A stretch of DNA of 64,000 nt from NCBI RefSeq assembly GCF_023913735.1, contig NZ_JAMXBH010000003.1:124001-188000 (forward strand), given 5' to 3'. The DNA comes from Pseudarthrobacter raffinosi (GTDB lineage Bacteria; Actinomycetota; Actinomycetes; Actinomycetales; Micrococcaceae). Positions 44,070 to 53,194 of the stretch are shown here, piece by piece. Position numbers and translations under genes: made by a program. Numbering within the stretch: position 1 is the first letter of the stretch; each line of letters begins with the position of its first letter. The notes beneath the pieces are model-generated. The model did not search any database. It was not told where the DNA came from and was given only the letters and a program-made list of their open reading frames with translations.

Positions 44070-44939
44070 TTACCTTGCGGCGGCGGCGGGGCGGTGGCCT
44101 GCCTTCGCCAGCTGGATTTGCTCGTATACGTGGTGGCGCAGTTCTGTGAAGCGGGGCAGGGACCGAGTGTTGAGCTGGTCGCGTTCGGCAGGGAGGTCGA
44201 TGACCAGGTCCTCCTGGATGACCGTTGGTGAGGACGAGAGGATGATTACCCGTTCCCCGAGGTAGACGGATTCGTCGATGTCGTGGGTGACGAACAGGAT
44301 GGTGACCCCGAGCTTTTTCCATACCGTCCGAATCAGATCTTCCAGGTCTGCGCGGGTCTGGGCGTCGACGGCGGCGAACGGCTCGTCCATGAGTAGGACT
44401 TCCGGCTGGTAGGCAACGGCGCGGGCGATGGCTACGCGTTGTTGCATGCCGCCGGAGAGCTGCCAGGGATAGGACATCGGAACGTGGGAAAGGCCCACAG
44501 CCTCGAGCGCTTCATCCACGAGCCTGTCGCGTTCAGCCTTCGGTATACGCTGGTTTTTCAGGGGCAGTTCGACGTTCTCACGCACCCGCATCCAAGGGAA
44601 CAGGGAGCGGCCGTACTCCTGGAAGACCACGGCCATTTTCTTGGGCGGACCGGAAACCTGAACCCCGTCCAGCAGCACCTGCCCCTCGGTCGGAGCCATC
44701 AACCCCGAGATGCATTTGAGGAGCGTTGTCTTGCCGGACCCGGAGGGGCCCACCAGGCATGCAAGCTCTCCTGCGCGGAGATCGAAGGTCAGGTTCCGGA
44801 CGGCTTCAATGGGTCCCCCGTCGGTTTGGTAGACCTTCTTCAGGCCGCGGACCGAGAGCATGGCGTCATTGTTCTGCAGTGTTCTGCCGGCCGGCGCAGG
44901 TTTGGTCACGTTGTTTTTGTCGGTGGTTTCAGACGGCAT
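44070..44939 (-). CDS. NitT/TauT-type ABC transporter ATP-binding protein
   Basis: A 289-residue ATPase of the SsuB/TauB group. Walker [10 protein letters not shown], signature [15 protein letters not shown], Walker [13 protein letters not shown] and the switch His in [10 protein letters not shown] are intact. The Q-loop [13 protein letters not shown] is typical. It overlaps the second permease gene by 11 bases and is followed by hutU, so histidine-pathway intermediates or related imidazoles are plausible substrates. That is inference from position. Confidence 0.93.
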   Translation of the reverse strand: MPSETTDKNNVTKPAPAGRTLQNNDAMLSVRGLKKVYQTDGGPIEAVRNLTFDLRAGELACLVGPSGSGKTTLLKCISGLMAPTEGQVLLDGVQVSGPPKKMAVVFQEYGRSLFPWMRVRENVELPLKNQRIPKAERDRLVDEALEAVGLSHVPMSYPWQLSGGMQQRVAIARAVAYQPEVLLMDEPFAAVDAQTRADLEDLIRTVWKKLGVTILFVTHDIDESVYLGERVIILSSSPTVIQEDLVIDLPAERDQLNTRSLPRFTELRHHVYEQIQLAKAGHRPAAAAR

Positions 44940-45702
44940 TTTCTACCTCTCGCAGGCCGTGGTACCAGCGCAGGATGCGGCGCTCGGTGAATTGGAAGAT
45001 GAATGACATGGCCACTCCGATCAGACCCAGGATCACGATGCCGGACCACATTTCGGGGATGGCGAAGGAGCGCTGGAACTGAACGATGGTGAAGCCCAGC
45101 CCGGAGGAGGAGGCGAACATTTCGGAGATGACCATCAGGATCAGTCCGATGGACAGGCACTGGCGAACTCCAGCCATGATCTGCGGGCCTGCGCTGGGCA
45201 ACACGAGGTGGCGGATTCGGGCGCGCCCGGTGATCCCGTAGGTGTGTGCGGAATCGGACAGTACCCCGTCGATGGCCCGTACGCCTTCGATGGTGTTCAG
45301 CAACACCGGCCAGATGCAGCCGGAGATGATGACCACCACTTTCATGGAGTCCGTGATGCCCATGAGCAGCATGAGCACGGGCACCAGGACCGGCGGTGGG
45401 ATGGCCCGGAAGAACTCGAGGACCGGTTCCGTCAGGTCCCTCAGCCATTTCACTGAGCCGATCAGCAACCCCGCCACGATGCCGATGATGATGGCGGCGG
45501 TCACGCCGACGATGAGTCTACCGATGCTGGGCAGCACATCGGAGAGGATCCTGTCTCCGAACCAGGTCTCTGCAAAGGTGGCCAGGAGAGTGGCTGGGGT
45601 GGGGACGAAGAAGTTCGCCTCCCCGGCCGTGGCCACCGCCCAAAACAGGACCAGGATTGTAGGCAGGCCGACGGCGTAGCCGATACCTTTCAGAATTTTC
45701 AT
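44929..45702 (-). CDS. NitT/TauT-type ABC transporter permease (second)
   Basis: A 257-residue permease with about six helices. The EAA-loop region DGVLSDSAHTYGITGRARIRHLVLPSAGPQIMAGV in part marks the ATPase contact. It overlaps the first permease gene by four bases and the ATPase gene by 11. Two distinct permease genes suggest a heterodimeric channel. Confidence 0.92.
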   Translation of the reverse strand: MKILKGIGYAVGLPTILVLFWAVATAGEANFFVPTPATLLATFAETWFGDRILSDVLPSIGRLIVGVTAAIIIGIVAGLLIGSVKWLRDLTEPVLEFFRAIPPPVLVPVLMLLMGITDSMKVVVIISGCIWPVLLNTIEGVRAIDGVLSDSAHTYGITGRARIRHLVLPSAGPQIMAGVRQCLSIGLILMVISEMFASSSGLGFTIVQFQRSFAIPEMWSGIVILGLIGVAMSFIFQFTERRILRWYHGLREVENAV

Positions 45703-46496
45703 ACGATCACTTCCGCGCGGACCGAGGAGTGCCAGGACAGGGTCTTGCGCTCCACGAAGCGCATGACGAGGTTGATCAGAACCCCGATGAGGCCGGTGGC
45801 CAGCACCAGGGCGTACATGCCTGCGATGGCGCCGCCGGATTGGGCTAGGGCAATTTCACGGCCCAGCCCTGGGGAGCCGATCACCAGTTCGGCAGTGATC
45901 GCCAGAATCAACGCGACCGACGCTGCCAGACGGACCCCAGTCATCAGGTAGGGCAGCGCTGTTGGAAAGACCACATGGCGGATCCTCGCAAACTGACCCA
46001 GCCCGTAGCTTTTGGCTGTATTCATGGCGACGTTATCCACATCGGCCACTCCGTATAAAACCTGGATGAAGATCTGCCAGAACGAGGCGTAGATGATGAG
46101 CATCAGTGATGACTCCATCTTGACGCCGAACAGCAGAACAGCCAGGGGGATCAGCGCCACCGAAGGGATGGGCCGGAGGAACTCCACTGTGGAGTTGGTG
46201 AAGCTGCGCAGGAAGGCGGAGGAACCAATGATGAAGCCCAACAGGGTCGCGGCAAGGACCGCAATGACCAAGCCGATGAGCCACGCGAGCATTGTTTCAC
46301 CAACGGCTAGCCAGAACGCGGCCAAGCCGAAGTCACGGACCAAGGCCAGGATCACCTCCGACGCCGGCGGCAGGAACCGGGCGTCCACGATGCCGACTCT
46401 GGGAATCACTTCCCAGACCAGCAGAAACCCTATGATCCCGGCGATGCCCAGCAACTCCTTGGTCGGCCGTCGTCGGGCCGTCTTTGTGTTGTCCAT
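45699..46496 (-). CDS. NitT/TauT-type ABC transporter permease (first)
   Basis: A 265-residue permease homologous to its neighbour. Six or so helices and the EAA-loop MNTAKSYGLGQFARIRHVVFPTALPYLMTG in part are visible. The ATG used (MDNTKTARRR) has AGGAAGAAG ahead of it; a longer frame starts 12 codons earlier. It lies between the binding-protein gene and the second permease gene. Confidence 0.92.
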   Translation of the reverse strand: MDNTKTARRRPTKELLGIAGIIGFLLVWEVIPRVGIVDARFLPPASEVILALVRDFGLAAFWLAVGETMLAWLIGLVIAVLAATLLGFIIGSSAFLRSFTNSTVEFLRPIPSVALIPLAVLLFGVKMESSLMLIIYASFWQIFIQVLYGVADVDNVAMNTAKSYGLGQFARIRHVVFPTALPYLMTGVRLAASVALILAITAELVIGSPGLGREIALAQSGGAIAGMYALVLATGLIGVLINLVMRFVERKTLSWHSSVRAEVIV

Positions 46497-46547
46497 TCTT
46501 CTTCCTGAAGGATCGGGTGCAGGAACTGACATGAGGTTTTTGTCGGG

Positions 46548-47576
46548 CTACTTGGCGATCAGTGCGTCGTAGTCCGGGTCCTTCTTCAGGACGTCATACT
46601 TCTTAGCGGCAGTGCCCAGCTTCGTGAGGGCGTCCATGTTGACATCCTTGTACCACTTGGACATCACGATACTTTCGGCGAGTTCCGGTGTGACTTTGGC
46701 GTAGTCCTGGATGATGGTGCGGACTTTGTCCTCGTTCTTCATGGCGAAATCAAACGACTTCTCCAGGGCCCGGCGGAAGCGCTCCACGAGTTCGGGGTTC
46801 TTTTCCAGGGTCTGCTTAGACGTGAAATAGAAGGCCGAGTCAAAGTTTTCGGCCATGTCCGTCATGGGGCTGGCAACTATTTTTCCGCCTGCTTGAAGGA
46901 TCTGGGTGCGGAAGGGCTCGGTTGTCCACGCTGCATCCACATCTCCGCGTTCGAGGGCGGCCGGCATGTTCGGGTACGGCATCTCCACGAATTTCACGCC
47001 CTTGGGGTCCCCGCCTGCCTGTTCGATGGAGTTGCGGATGGTGATGTCGGCGAAGTTGTTCAGGGCATTGACTGCAACGGTTTTGCCCACCAGGTCGGCT
47101 GCGTTCCCGATGCCGCTGTCCGGCATGGCTGCCACCTCTGTCGTGTCGCTCCCGGGCTCGTTTGTTGACGTGGAGCCGTTGGACACCACTGTTATAGGGA
47201 GACCCTTGTCCTGGGCAACCAGCAGCGAGACGACGTTTGAGTATCCGAACTGGTAGTCCGCGGTCATCACTGCAGGGACGATGGCCGCGCCGCCCTGCGC
47301 CAGCTGGACGTCAAGCTCCAAGCCCTCCTCTTCGAAGTATCCCTCCTGCACGCCCAGGTAAACGGGGGCGACGTCGGTGATTGGAATCAAACCAACACTT
47401 ACCTTTTCCAGGTTGCCGCCTGCCTTGTCACCCTGGGGCGTTGCGGCTGTTCCGGACGAGGACGGGCTGCCCGCACCGCACCCGGTCAAGGTAAGCATTC
47501 CGGCAAGTACTGCCGATGCCGCTGTGACAACAGCCCGCCGGCTGGGAGCGGATACGGGAAGGGATTTTGCTGACAT
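46548..47576 (-). CDS. NitT/TauT-type ABC transporter substrate-binding lipoprotein
   Basis: A 342-residue lipoprotein of the NMT1/SsuA-like group. The lipobox is LTGC within the signal MLTLTGCGAG. The mature part starts KVSVGLIPITDVAPVYLGVQ and has the loop GGAAIVPAVMTADYQFGYSN, as in binders of nitrate, sulfonates, pyrimidines or hydroxymethylpyrimidine-like rings. Association with hutU and hutF hints at an imidazole or histidine-derived ligand, which is unproven. It is first in the operon, read from the IclR divergent promoter region. Confidence 0.92.
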   Translation of the reverse strand: MSAKSLPVSAPSRRAVVTAASAVLAGMLTLTGCGAGSPSSSGTAATPQGDKAGGNLEKVSVGLIPITDVAPVYLGVQEGYFEEEGLELDVQLAQGGAAIVPAVMTADYQFGYSNVVSLLVAQDKGLPITVVSNGSTSTNEPGSDTTEVAAMPDSGIGNAADLVGKTVAVNALNNFADITIRNSIEQAGGDPKGVKFVEMPYPNMPAALERGDVDAAWTTEPFRTQILQAGGKIVASPMTDMAENFDSAFYFTSKQTLEKNPELVERFRRALEKSFDFAMKNEDKVRTIIQDYAKVTPELAESIVMSKWYKDVNMDALTKLGTAAKKYDVLKKDPDYDALIAK

Positions 47577-47617
47577 GGGGATTCTCCAGGAGGTTCCGGA
47601 CTCAGATAATTTCGAAC

Positions 47618-47631
47618 AGTAAAATGTAACT
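47618..47631. promoter_or_regulatory. Putative IclR operator, copy 1
   Basis: AGTAAAATGTAACT matches AGTGAAATGTGAGT at 47700 in 11 of 14 positions. It is close to the start of the ABC operon and is itself a near-palindrome with outer CAGT/ACTG. An IclR site is inferred. Confidence 0.4.
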
Positions 47632-47699
47632 GCCATCACATGAAACTACCCCGTGCTGCGGGATGGAGTCAATGGTTCTTGCGCACTAAACTGCCGTAG

Positions 47700-47717
47700 A
47701 GTGAAATGTGAGTTTCA
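47700..47717. promoter_or_regulatory. Putative IclR operator, copy 2
   Basis: AGTGAAATGTGAGT followed by TTCA contains TGAAA-N6-TTTCA, a perfect short inverted repeat. It lies 40 bases before the iclR-type gene and repeats the copy-1 motif. It could serve autoregulation and control of the divergent ABC-hutU operon. Confidence 0.45.
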
Positions 47718-47757
47718 GAGTTGCGCCGTCCCGCCCTTACTGCACGAATGAGGAACC

Positions 47758-48456
47758 ATGACAGTTCGCCCGACCCAGGACCCTACGACCCGGGCCGCGG
47801 ACCGAGCGCTGGGGTTGTTGCGCGCCGTGTGTGAAAACGATGGCGTAAAGCTCGTCGACGCCGCCAAGGCTGTCGACCTGTCCGCCAGCACAGCACTGCG
47901 CCTCCTTCGCACCCTTGAAGCCAACGGTTTCGCGGCGAAAACTGAGGACGGCCTTTACCGCCCCGGATTCCGGATGGTCCAGCTCGGGGTCCAGGCACTG
48001 AGCCATGAATCCCTCGTAGCCACGAGCCGCTCTGCGCTGCAGGTCCTCGTCGAGCAGACAGGCGAATCCGCATACTTAAGCGTCCCGGTAGGAAACAACG
48101 TGCACGGGTTGTATCTGGCGATCGAGGAGGGAACTCACACCGTGCGCCATATCAACTGGGTTGGCAGGACGTTCCCACTTCAAGGAAGCGCAGCTGGTGC
48201 GGTCTTACTGGGGCAAGTGGAGCCCGGAACGTTTACCGTTGTTGCCGACGGCGTGGAGGCGGATGTGACTGCCGTTGCAGCACCGGTCATGGTGGGCTCA
48301 AAAGTCGCTGCAGCCCTCAGCATTGTGGCGCCCAGCTATCGGACCACTGCGGAGGCTGCTCAGAAGCTGGGCGCCCTGATCGCCGGCGAGGCCACAAGGC
48401 TCTTTGCGACACCCCGCAGCGGGGCAGCCGTCCTGGCCTCACCGCAAGCTTCTTAG
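47758..48456 (+). CDS. IclR family transcriptional regulator
   Basis: A 232-residue regulator. The winged helix-turn-helix covers residues 5-65 (RALGLLRAVCENDGVKLVDAAK, within it, and SASTALRLLRTLEANGF); the IclR effector domain follows with SAYLSVPVGNNVHGLYLAIE. It stands between the divergent ABC-hutU operon and the AllC-hutF genes, so it probably controls histidine-related uptake and breakdown in response to a pathway metabolite. Confidence 0.9.
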   Translation: MTVRPTQDPTTRAADRALGLLRAVCENDGVKLVDAAKAVDLSASTALRLLRTLEANGFAAKTEDGLYRPGFRMVQLGVQALSHESLVATSRSALQVLVEQTGESAYLSVPVGNNVHGLYLAIEEGTHTVRHINWVGRTFPLQGSAAGAVLLGQVEPGTFTVVADGVEADVTAVAAPVMVGSKVAAALSIVAPSYRTTAEAAQKLGALIAGEATRLFATPRSGAAVLASPQAS

Positions 48457-48793
48457 CCCTACTCGCAGTCCACTTCACCCGGCATCCGCGGCCTGTTGCC
48501 GACTGCCAGGAGTCTGAACGGGATTTTCCGCTACAGATGCTAATCCATTCCGGCTGATGGTGGGAATTAGCGAATCGGCGCCGCTACCTGCGACACAAGA
48601 AGGGGAACGGGTCAGCGCAGGCCCGCCGTCTACGACTGCTTGATGGAGTCCATCCACGGCTGCTGACGGAACAGCGCCTCCCGGGCTGGAACGCCTGAAC
48701 ATGCAAAAGGGGGACGTGATCTGTCCCCAGGCCTTGCCATTGAGTGGAAAGTGGATTTTACTTGGTGGCAGTTCGTACCAATCGGAGGTTCAT
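48457..48793. other. Control region before the AllC-like gene
   Basis: No gene supported in 337 bases. A weak GCTAAT/ATTAGC inverted repeat lies at 48539-48571. AAGTGGATTTTACTT at 48749-48763 resembles, on the opposite strand, the AGTAAAAT part of the putative IclR motif. The GGAGG at 48784-48788 is the ribosome binding site of the next gene. Confidence 0.4.
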
Positions 48794-49993
48794 GTGGAAA
48801 CCGTCAACCAACTCCTCGATTCCATCAAGGACGTGGGGCGCGATGCGGTCCGCGGAGGCTATTCCCGGGCTGTCTACTCGACGGCGGAACTCGACCTGAG
48901 GTCCTGGTTCATCGAGCAGGCAGCGCAGCGTGGCCTGGACGTCGAGACCGACCGGAACGGCATCATCTGGGCGTGGTGGGGCAAGCCCCAGGATGGTGCC
49001 CTGATTACCGGCAGCCACCTCGACTCCGTCCCCGGCGGCGGGGCCTTCGACGGTCCCCTGGGGGTCGCGTCCGCGCTGGCCGCCGTCGATCTCCTCAAGG
49101 CCCGGGGCGTCCAGCCGCGCCGCTCCCTGGCCATTACCGCCTTCCCGGAAGAGGAGGGTTCCCGCTTTGGAGTTGCCTGCCTCGGATCCCGCCTCCTGAC
49201 CGGAGCCATCGACGTCGACAAAGCGCGGAACCTGCGCGACGGCGACGGCAACACGTTCGCCGACGTCGCCCGCGCCAATGGCCTGGACCCGCGCCACATC
49301 GGGCCGGATCCGCAGGCGCTGGCACGGATCGGCGACTTCGTTGAACTGCATGTGGAACAGGGCAAGGGCCTCGGCGCGGGCGGCCCGGCCATCGCCGTCG
49401 GCAGTTCCATACTGGGCCACGGGCGCTGGAAGCTGAGCATCAGCGGCCAGGGCAACCACGCCGGGACCACCCCGATGGCGGACCGGGCGGATCCGATGGT
49501 GGCGGCCGCCCAGATCATCGTGGCCATCCGGCAGGCCGCCGCCCGCCAACCCGATGCGCGCGCCACGGTGGGGCGCCTGATCCCGGTGCCGGGCGGCACC
49601 AACGTCATCGCCTCCCGGGTGGATATGTGGCTGGATGCGCGCCACCCGGAGGACGCCGTCACGGCCCGGCTGATCGAAGCCATCCATGGGAGGGCCCAGC
49701 GGGTGTCAGCGGAGGAAGGCTGCACCGTGACCCTGACCGAGGAGTCCTACAGCGGGACGGTGCATTTTGATCCGGACCTGACCCGAAGCATCAGCGGGAT
49801 GCTGCCGGACGCGCCCCTGCTAGCCACCGGGGCAGGTCACGACGCCGGTGTGCTGGCCGGGTTTGTGCCGTCCGCCATGCTGTTCGTCCGGAACCCCAGC
49901 GGAATTTCGCACTCGCCGGAGGAGCACGTCACGGACGAGGACGCCGGCGCGGGGGCTGCCGCCCTAGCCGACGTCCTGGCAGGCCTGCTGTGA
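48794..49993 (+). CDS. AllC-like M20 amidohydrolase (allantoate amidohydrolase/carbamoylase family)
   Basis: A 399-residue metallohydrolase. Metal-binding motifs of the AllC/beta-ureidopropionase group are intact: GSHLDSVPGGGAFDG, FPEEEGSRFG, ELHVEQG and GQGNHAGTTPM. The GTG start has GGAGG five bases ahead. It overlaps hutF by four bases; in this context it may hydrolyse N-formylglutamate in place of HutG, which is inference from position. Allantoate hydrolysis is the alternative. Confidence 0.88.
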   Translation: METVNQLLDSIKDVGRDAVRGGYSRAVYSTAELDLRSWFIEQAAQRGLDVETDRNGIIWAWWGKPQDGALITGSHLDSVPGGGAFDGPLGVASALAAVDLLKARGVQPRRSLAITAFPEEEGSRFGVACLGSRLLTGAIDVDKARNLRDGDGNTFADVARANGLDPRHIGPDPQALARIGDFVELHVEQGKGLGAGGPAIAVGSSILGHGRWKLSISGQGNHAGTTPMADRADPMVAAAQIIVAIRQAAARQPDARATVGRLIPVPGGTNVIASRVDMWLDARHPEDAVTARLIEAIHGRAQRVSAEEGCTVTLTEESYSGTVHFDPDLTRSISGMLPDAPLLATGAGHDAGVLAGFVPSAMLFVRNPSGISHSPEEHVTDEDAGAGAAALADVLAGLL

Positions 49994-51336
49994 AGCGGTA
50001 CTGGTGCGAGCAGGCGATGGTCGACGTCGGTGCCGGTCCCACAGTTGCTGAACGGGTGGAGATCGAGGCCGAGGACGGCCGGGTCACCCGCATCACCCCC
50101 TCCGTTGACGCCTCGCCCGGCGCGCATCTCCTGCCCGGCGTAGTTTTCTCCGCCGCGGCCAACGCCCACTCGCACGCGTTCCACCGGATCCTGCGCGGCC
50201 GCACGCACCACAACCGCGGCGACTTCTGGGTCTGGCGGGAGCACATGTACCGCAGCGCAGCCGAGTTGACGCCCGAAGCCTACGAGCAGCTCGCGACAGC
50301 GGTCTTCACGGAGATGGTGGTGGCCGGCTTCAGCAGCGTGGCCGAGTTCCATTACGTTCACCACCAGCCCGGCGGCAAGCCGTACGCGGAACCGCATGCC
50401 ATGGAGCTTGCCTTGGCCAGGGCTGCTGCTGCCGCCGGGATCCGGCTGACGCTCCTGGACACCCTGTACCTGGCCGGCGGCATTGGCATGCCGCTGAGCC
50501 CTGAACAGGCACGGTTCGGGGACCGGGACGTGCACGCATGGCTTGACCGGCTGGCTTCCCTTCGGACCCACATCGCAGGGACCTTCCCGCCGGACATGGT
50601 CAGTGTGGGGGCGGCGCTGCACTCCGTCCGCGGGGTACCGGAGGCGGACCTGGCCGTGGTGGCCGAACAGCTGCCGCACGACCTGCCGCTTCACATCCAC
50701 CTGAGCGAGCAGCCCGCCGAGAACGCGGCGTGCCTGGCAGCGCATGGGCTCACGCCCACCGGACTCCTGGCCCGGCACGGCCTGCTCAGCGCGCGCCTGT
50801 CGGCAGTCCACTGCACCCACTTGACGGCTGAGGACATCGACTTGCTCGGAAACGCCGGGGCAACAGCTGTCATGTGTCCCACCACCGAGGCGGACCTGGC
50901 CGACGGCATCGGCCCCGCCCGGGTGCTGGCCGACGCCGGCGCCTCCATCGCGCTGGGGACTGACCAGCATGCCGTGATCGACCCATGGATCGAGATGCGG
51001 GCCCTGGAGTACGGGGAACGCCTGGACTCCGGGGAGCGCGGCCGGTTCTCGCCGGAGGAGCTGCTCCACGCCGCCACGCAGGGGGCAGTCCGCTCCATGG
51101 CCACGCCGGTGGCACCGGAGGCCTTGAGGGTTGGTGCTGTCTGCGATCTGGTGGCTGTGGCCGCCGGCTCGGCACGGACCGCGGGATCGAAACCGCAGCA
51201 GCTCCCGTTGAGCGCCACCGCCGCCGACGTCACGTCCGTGGTCATCAACGGGGAATTGGTGGCGTCCGACGGCGTGCATCACCGCCTGGGAGCGGCGGGG
51301 AACCTGCTGACGGCAGCCCTGAAGAACTTCTCCTGA
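49990..51336 (+). CDS. hutF: Formimidoylglutamate deiminase
   Basis: A 448-residue amidohydrolase converting N-formimidoylglutamate to N-formylglutamate and ammonia in the five-step histidine pathway. Metal and substrate motifs are visible: NAHSHAFHR, LPLHIHLSEQPAEN, HCTHLT and LGTDQHAVIDPW. The length is as expected. The start overlaps the stop of the AllC-like gene. hutI, which normally supplies the preceding step, is not found next to it. Confidence 0.93.
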   Translation: MKRYWCEQAMVDVGAGPTVAERVEIEAEDGRVTRITPSVDASPGAHLLPGVVFSAAANAHSHAFHRILRGRTHHNRGDFWVWREHMYRSAAELTPEAYEQLATAVFTEMVVAGFSSVAEFHYVHHQPGGKPYAEPHAMELALARAAAAAGIRLTLLDTLYLAGGIGMPLSPEQARFGDRDVHAWLDRLASLRTHIAGTFPPDMVSVGAALHSVRGVPEADLAVVAEQLPHDLPLHIHLSEQPAENAACLAAHGLTPTGLLARHGLLSARLSAVHCTHLTAEDIDLLGNAGATAVMCPTTEADLADGIGPARVLADAGASIALGTDQHAVIDPWIEMRALEYGERLDSGERGRFSPEELLHAATQGAVRSMATPVAPEALRVGAVCDLVAVAAGSARTAGSKPQQLPLSATAADVTSVVINGELVASDGVHHRLGAAGNLLTAALKNFS

Positions 51337-51449
51337 CCAGGGACTTTTAGCTGTTCTCCTCTAATGGTGCAGGGGCTCTGGTCACAACGTGGGGGTTCCG
51401 TTTGCCGCCGGCATCCCGGGCACCGGTGGGCGCCGACCGGCCCCGGCGG

Positions 51450-52277
51450 TCAGGCAGCGTTGGCCGCTGCGATCAGGAAAATGCCGGCCCACTGCACCAT
51501 GCCCAGGGCTTCACCCAGGGCCAGGGCCCCGACCAATGCCGCGAAGACGGGGTTGATGCTCATCAGGACCCCGAACAGGCTGGTGGGGATACGGCGCAGG
51601 GTGATCACGTCCGCGACGTACGGGACCACGGACGCCAGTACGCCGGCGCCTGCTGCGCAGAGGATGGTGAAGGTGTCCGGCTGGTGGTTGATGAACGTCA
51701 CCAGCCCCACGGGGAGGAAGAGAGCGGCCGACACGCCGGTTGCGGCAGCCGTCCCCTGGATGCCCGGGATCCGCTTGCCCACCGTCCTGTTCAGGAGAAT
51801 GTAGGCGGCCCAGCTGCACGCGGCGACCAGTCCCATGCCGATGCCCGCGTAGTCCGTGGACGCCTCCGGCTGAGTGATGGCCACAACCCCGGCCGCGGCA
51901 AGGAGGGCACAGGCGGCGCTCGCCTTGGTCCGTGAACCGATCAGGGCGAGGGCCAGCGGACCCAGGAATTCGAGCGTGACCGCGAGGCCCAGCCCGATGC
52001 GCTCCACGGCCGCGTACAGGGAGAGGTTCATCGTCCCGAACACCAGTGCCAGCAGAAGAATGGGCCACCACTGGTGGCGGGTGAAGGAGAAGACGCGTGG
52101 CCGGACAAGGGGGAGCAGCACCGCCGCGGCAATGAACTGCCGCGCCGCGACGACGCCCACCGGGCCGATTGCGGGGAAGGCCAGTGAACCGCTGGCCGCA
52201 CCCAGCTGGTTTGAGAGCGCGCTCGCCACGAGGATGGCGCCAGCCCGGCCTCGGCCGGCAGTTAATGTGTTGTCCAT
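51450..52277 (-). CDS. EamA family transporter
   Basis: A 275-residue transporter with ten hydrophobic segments in two EamA repeats, RhtA-like. LALVFGTMNLSLYAAVERI and VALLG-type ends are typical; the second repeat has INPVFAALVGALALGE. Such proteins export threonine/homoserine or other metabolites. A truncated LysR gene lies divergently upstream, probably its former regulator. Confidence 0.9.
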   Translation of the reverse strand: MDNTLTAGRGRAGAILVASALSNQLGAASGSLAFPAIGPVGVVAARQFIAAAVLLPLVRPRVFSFTRHQWWPILLLALVFGTMNLSLYAAVERIGLGLAVTLEFLGPLALALIGSRTKASAACALLAAAGVVAITQPEASTDYAGIGMGLVAACSWAAYILLNRTVGKRIPGIQGTAAATGVSAALFLPVGLVTFINHQPDTFTILCAAGAGVLASVVPYVADVITLRRIPTSLFGVLMSINPVFAALVGALALGEALGMVQWAGIFLIAAANAA

Positions 52278-52312
52278 CCTTGGAGTGTGGGGCCGCAGCA
52301 GGTTCCTCCAAA

Positions 52313-53050
52313 ATGCATAGACGGGCTCTCTTATGCGTCGAGCTCATGCACCGCACCACCAGGAGCATTGAGTTCACGGCCGCCGGCGACCGGACCGTCC
52401 GGCATGCGCGCCGTGTTCTCTCGATTCTGGAGGCCATCCAGCAGGAGGCGGCCGACGGCGGCGGCACGGTAAGGATCGGCTACGCCTGGTCCGCCCTGGG
52501 CAGGCACACCACGGAGTTCCAGCGCAGGTGGGCGGACGCGTTTCCCAACACGGAGCTGCGCCTCATCCGGACCAACACCCCAACGGCGGGACTGGCGGAA
52601 GGAACCAGCGACTTCGCCATCCTGCGGCGGGTCCCCGACACGGCGGCCACCAGCCTTGTGCTCATCGGGCTGGAGAGCCGCTTCTGCGCCATGGCAGCGG
52701 ATGACGCCCTTGCCGGCAAGCGAAGCATCACCCTTGCAGAAGCCGCGGCCAAACCGATTGCACTGGACCGGCGCACCGGAAGTACCAGGCTGGACCTGTG
52801 GCCGGAAGGTCAGCAGCCGCAGCGCACTATCGCCACGGACGACGTCGACGATTGGCTGACGGTGATCGGCAGCGGCAAGGCGCGGGGCATCACTGCGGAA
52901 TCAACGGCGCACCAGTACCGGCGCAAAGGAGTTGTCTACCGGCACGTGCGCGACGCCGCCCCAGTCCCCGTTTACGTCGCCTGGTCCAAGTCCGACCCGC
53001 CTGCGGGGACGCAGGGCGTCGTCGAGCTGCTCGCGGCCCTCTATTCCTGA
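52313..53050 (+). pseudogene. LysR-type regulator lacking its DNA-binding domain
   Basis: The frame starts in the last part of the LysR helix-turn-helix (MHRTTRSIEFTAAGDRTVRHARRVL without further residues) and continues through a full effector-binding domain to LLAALYS. About 40 N-terminal residues including the recognition helix are missing, and the preceding bases are the EamA promoter. It cannot bind DNA in the normal way. Confidence 0.75.
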
Positions 53051-53194
53051 GCCGCGCGTTTGCTTCCTGCCCCGGGCGTTGCGGGATCCGTTCGTTATCC
53101 CCGCAACGGTTCGGCGCCAATCGGGCCGCTGCTGGATCCTAATGCGCCCGGCAGCACCACAATTTAAGGACCAAACTCGGACCCAAAGGAGGGT

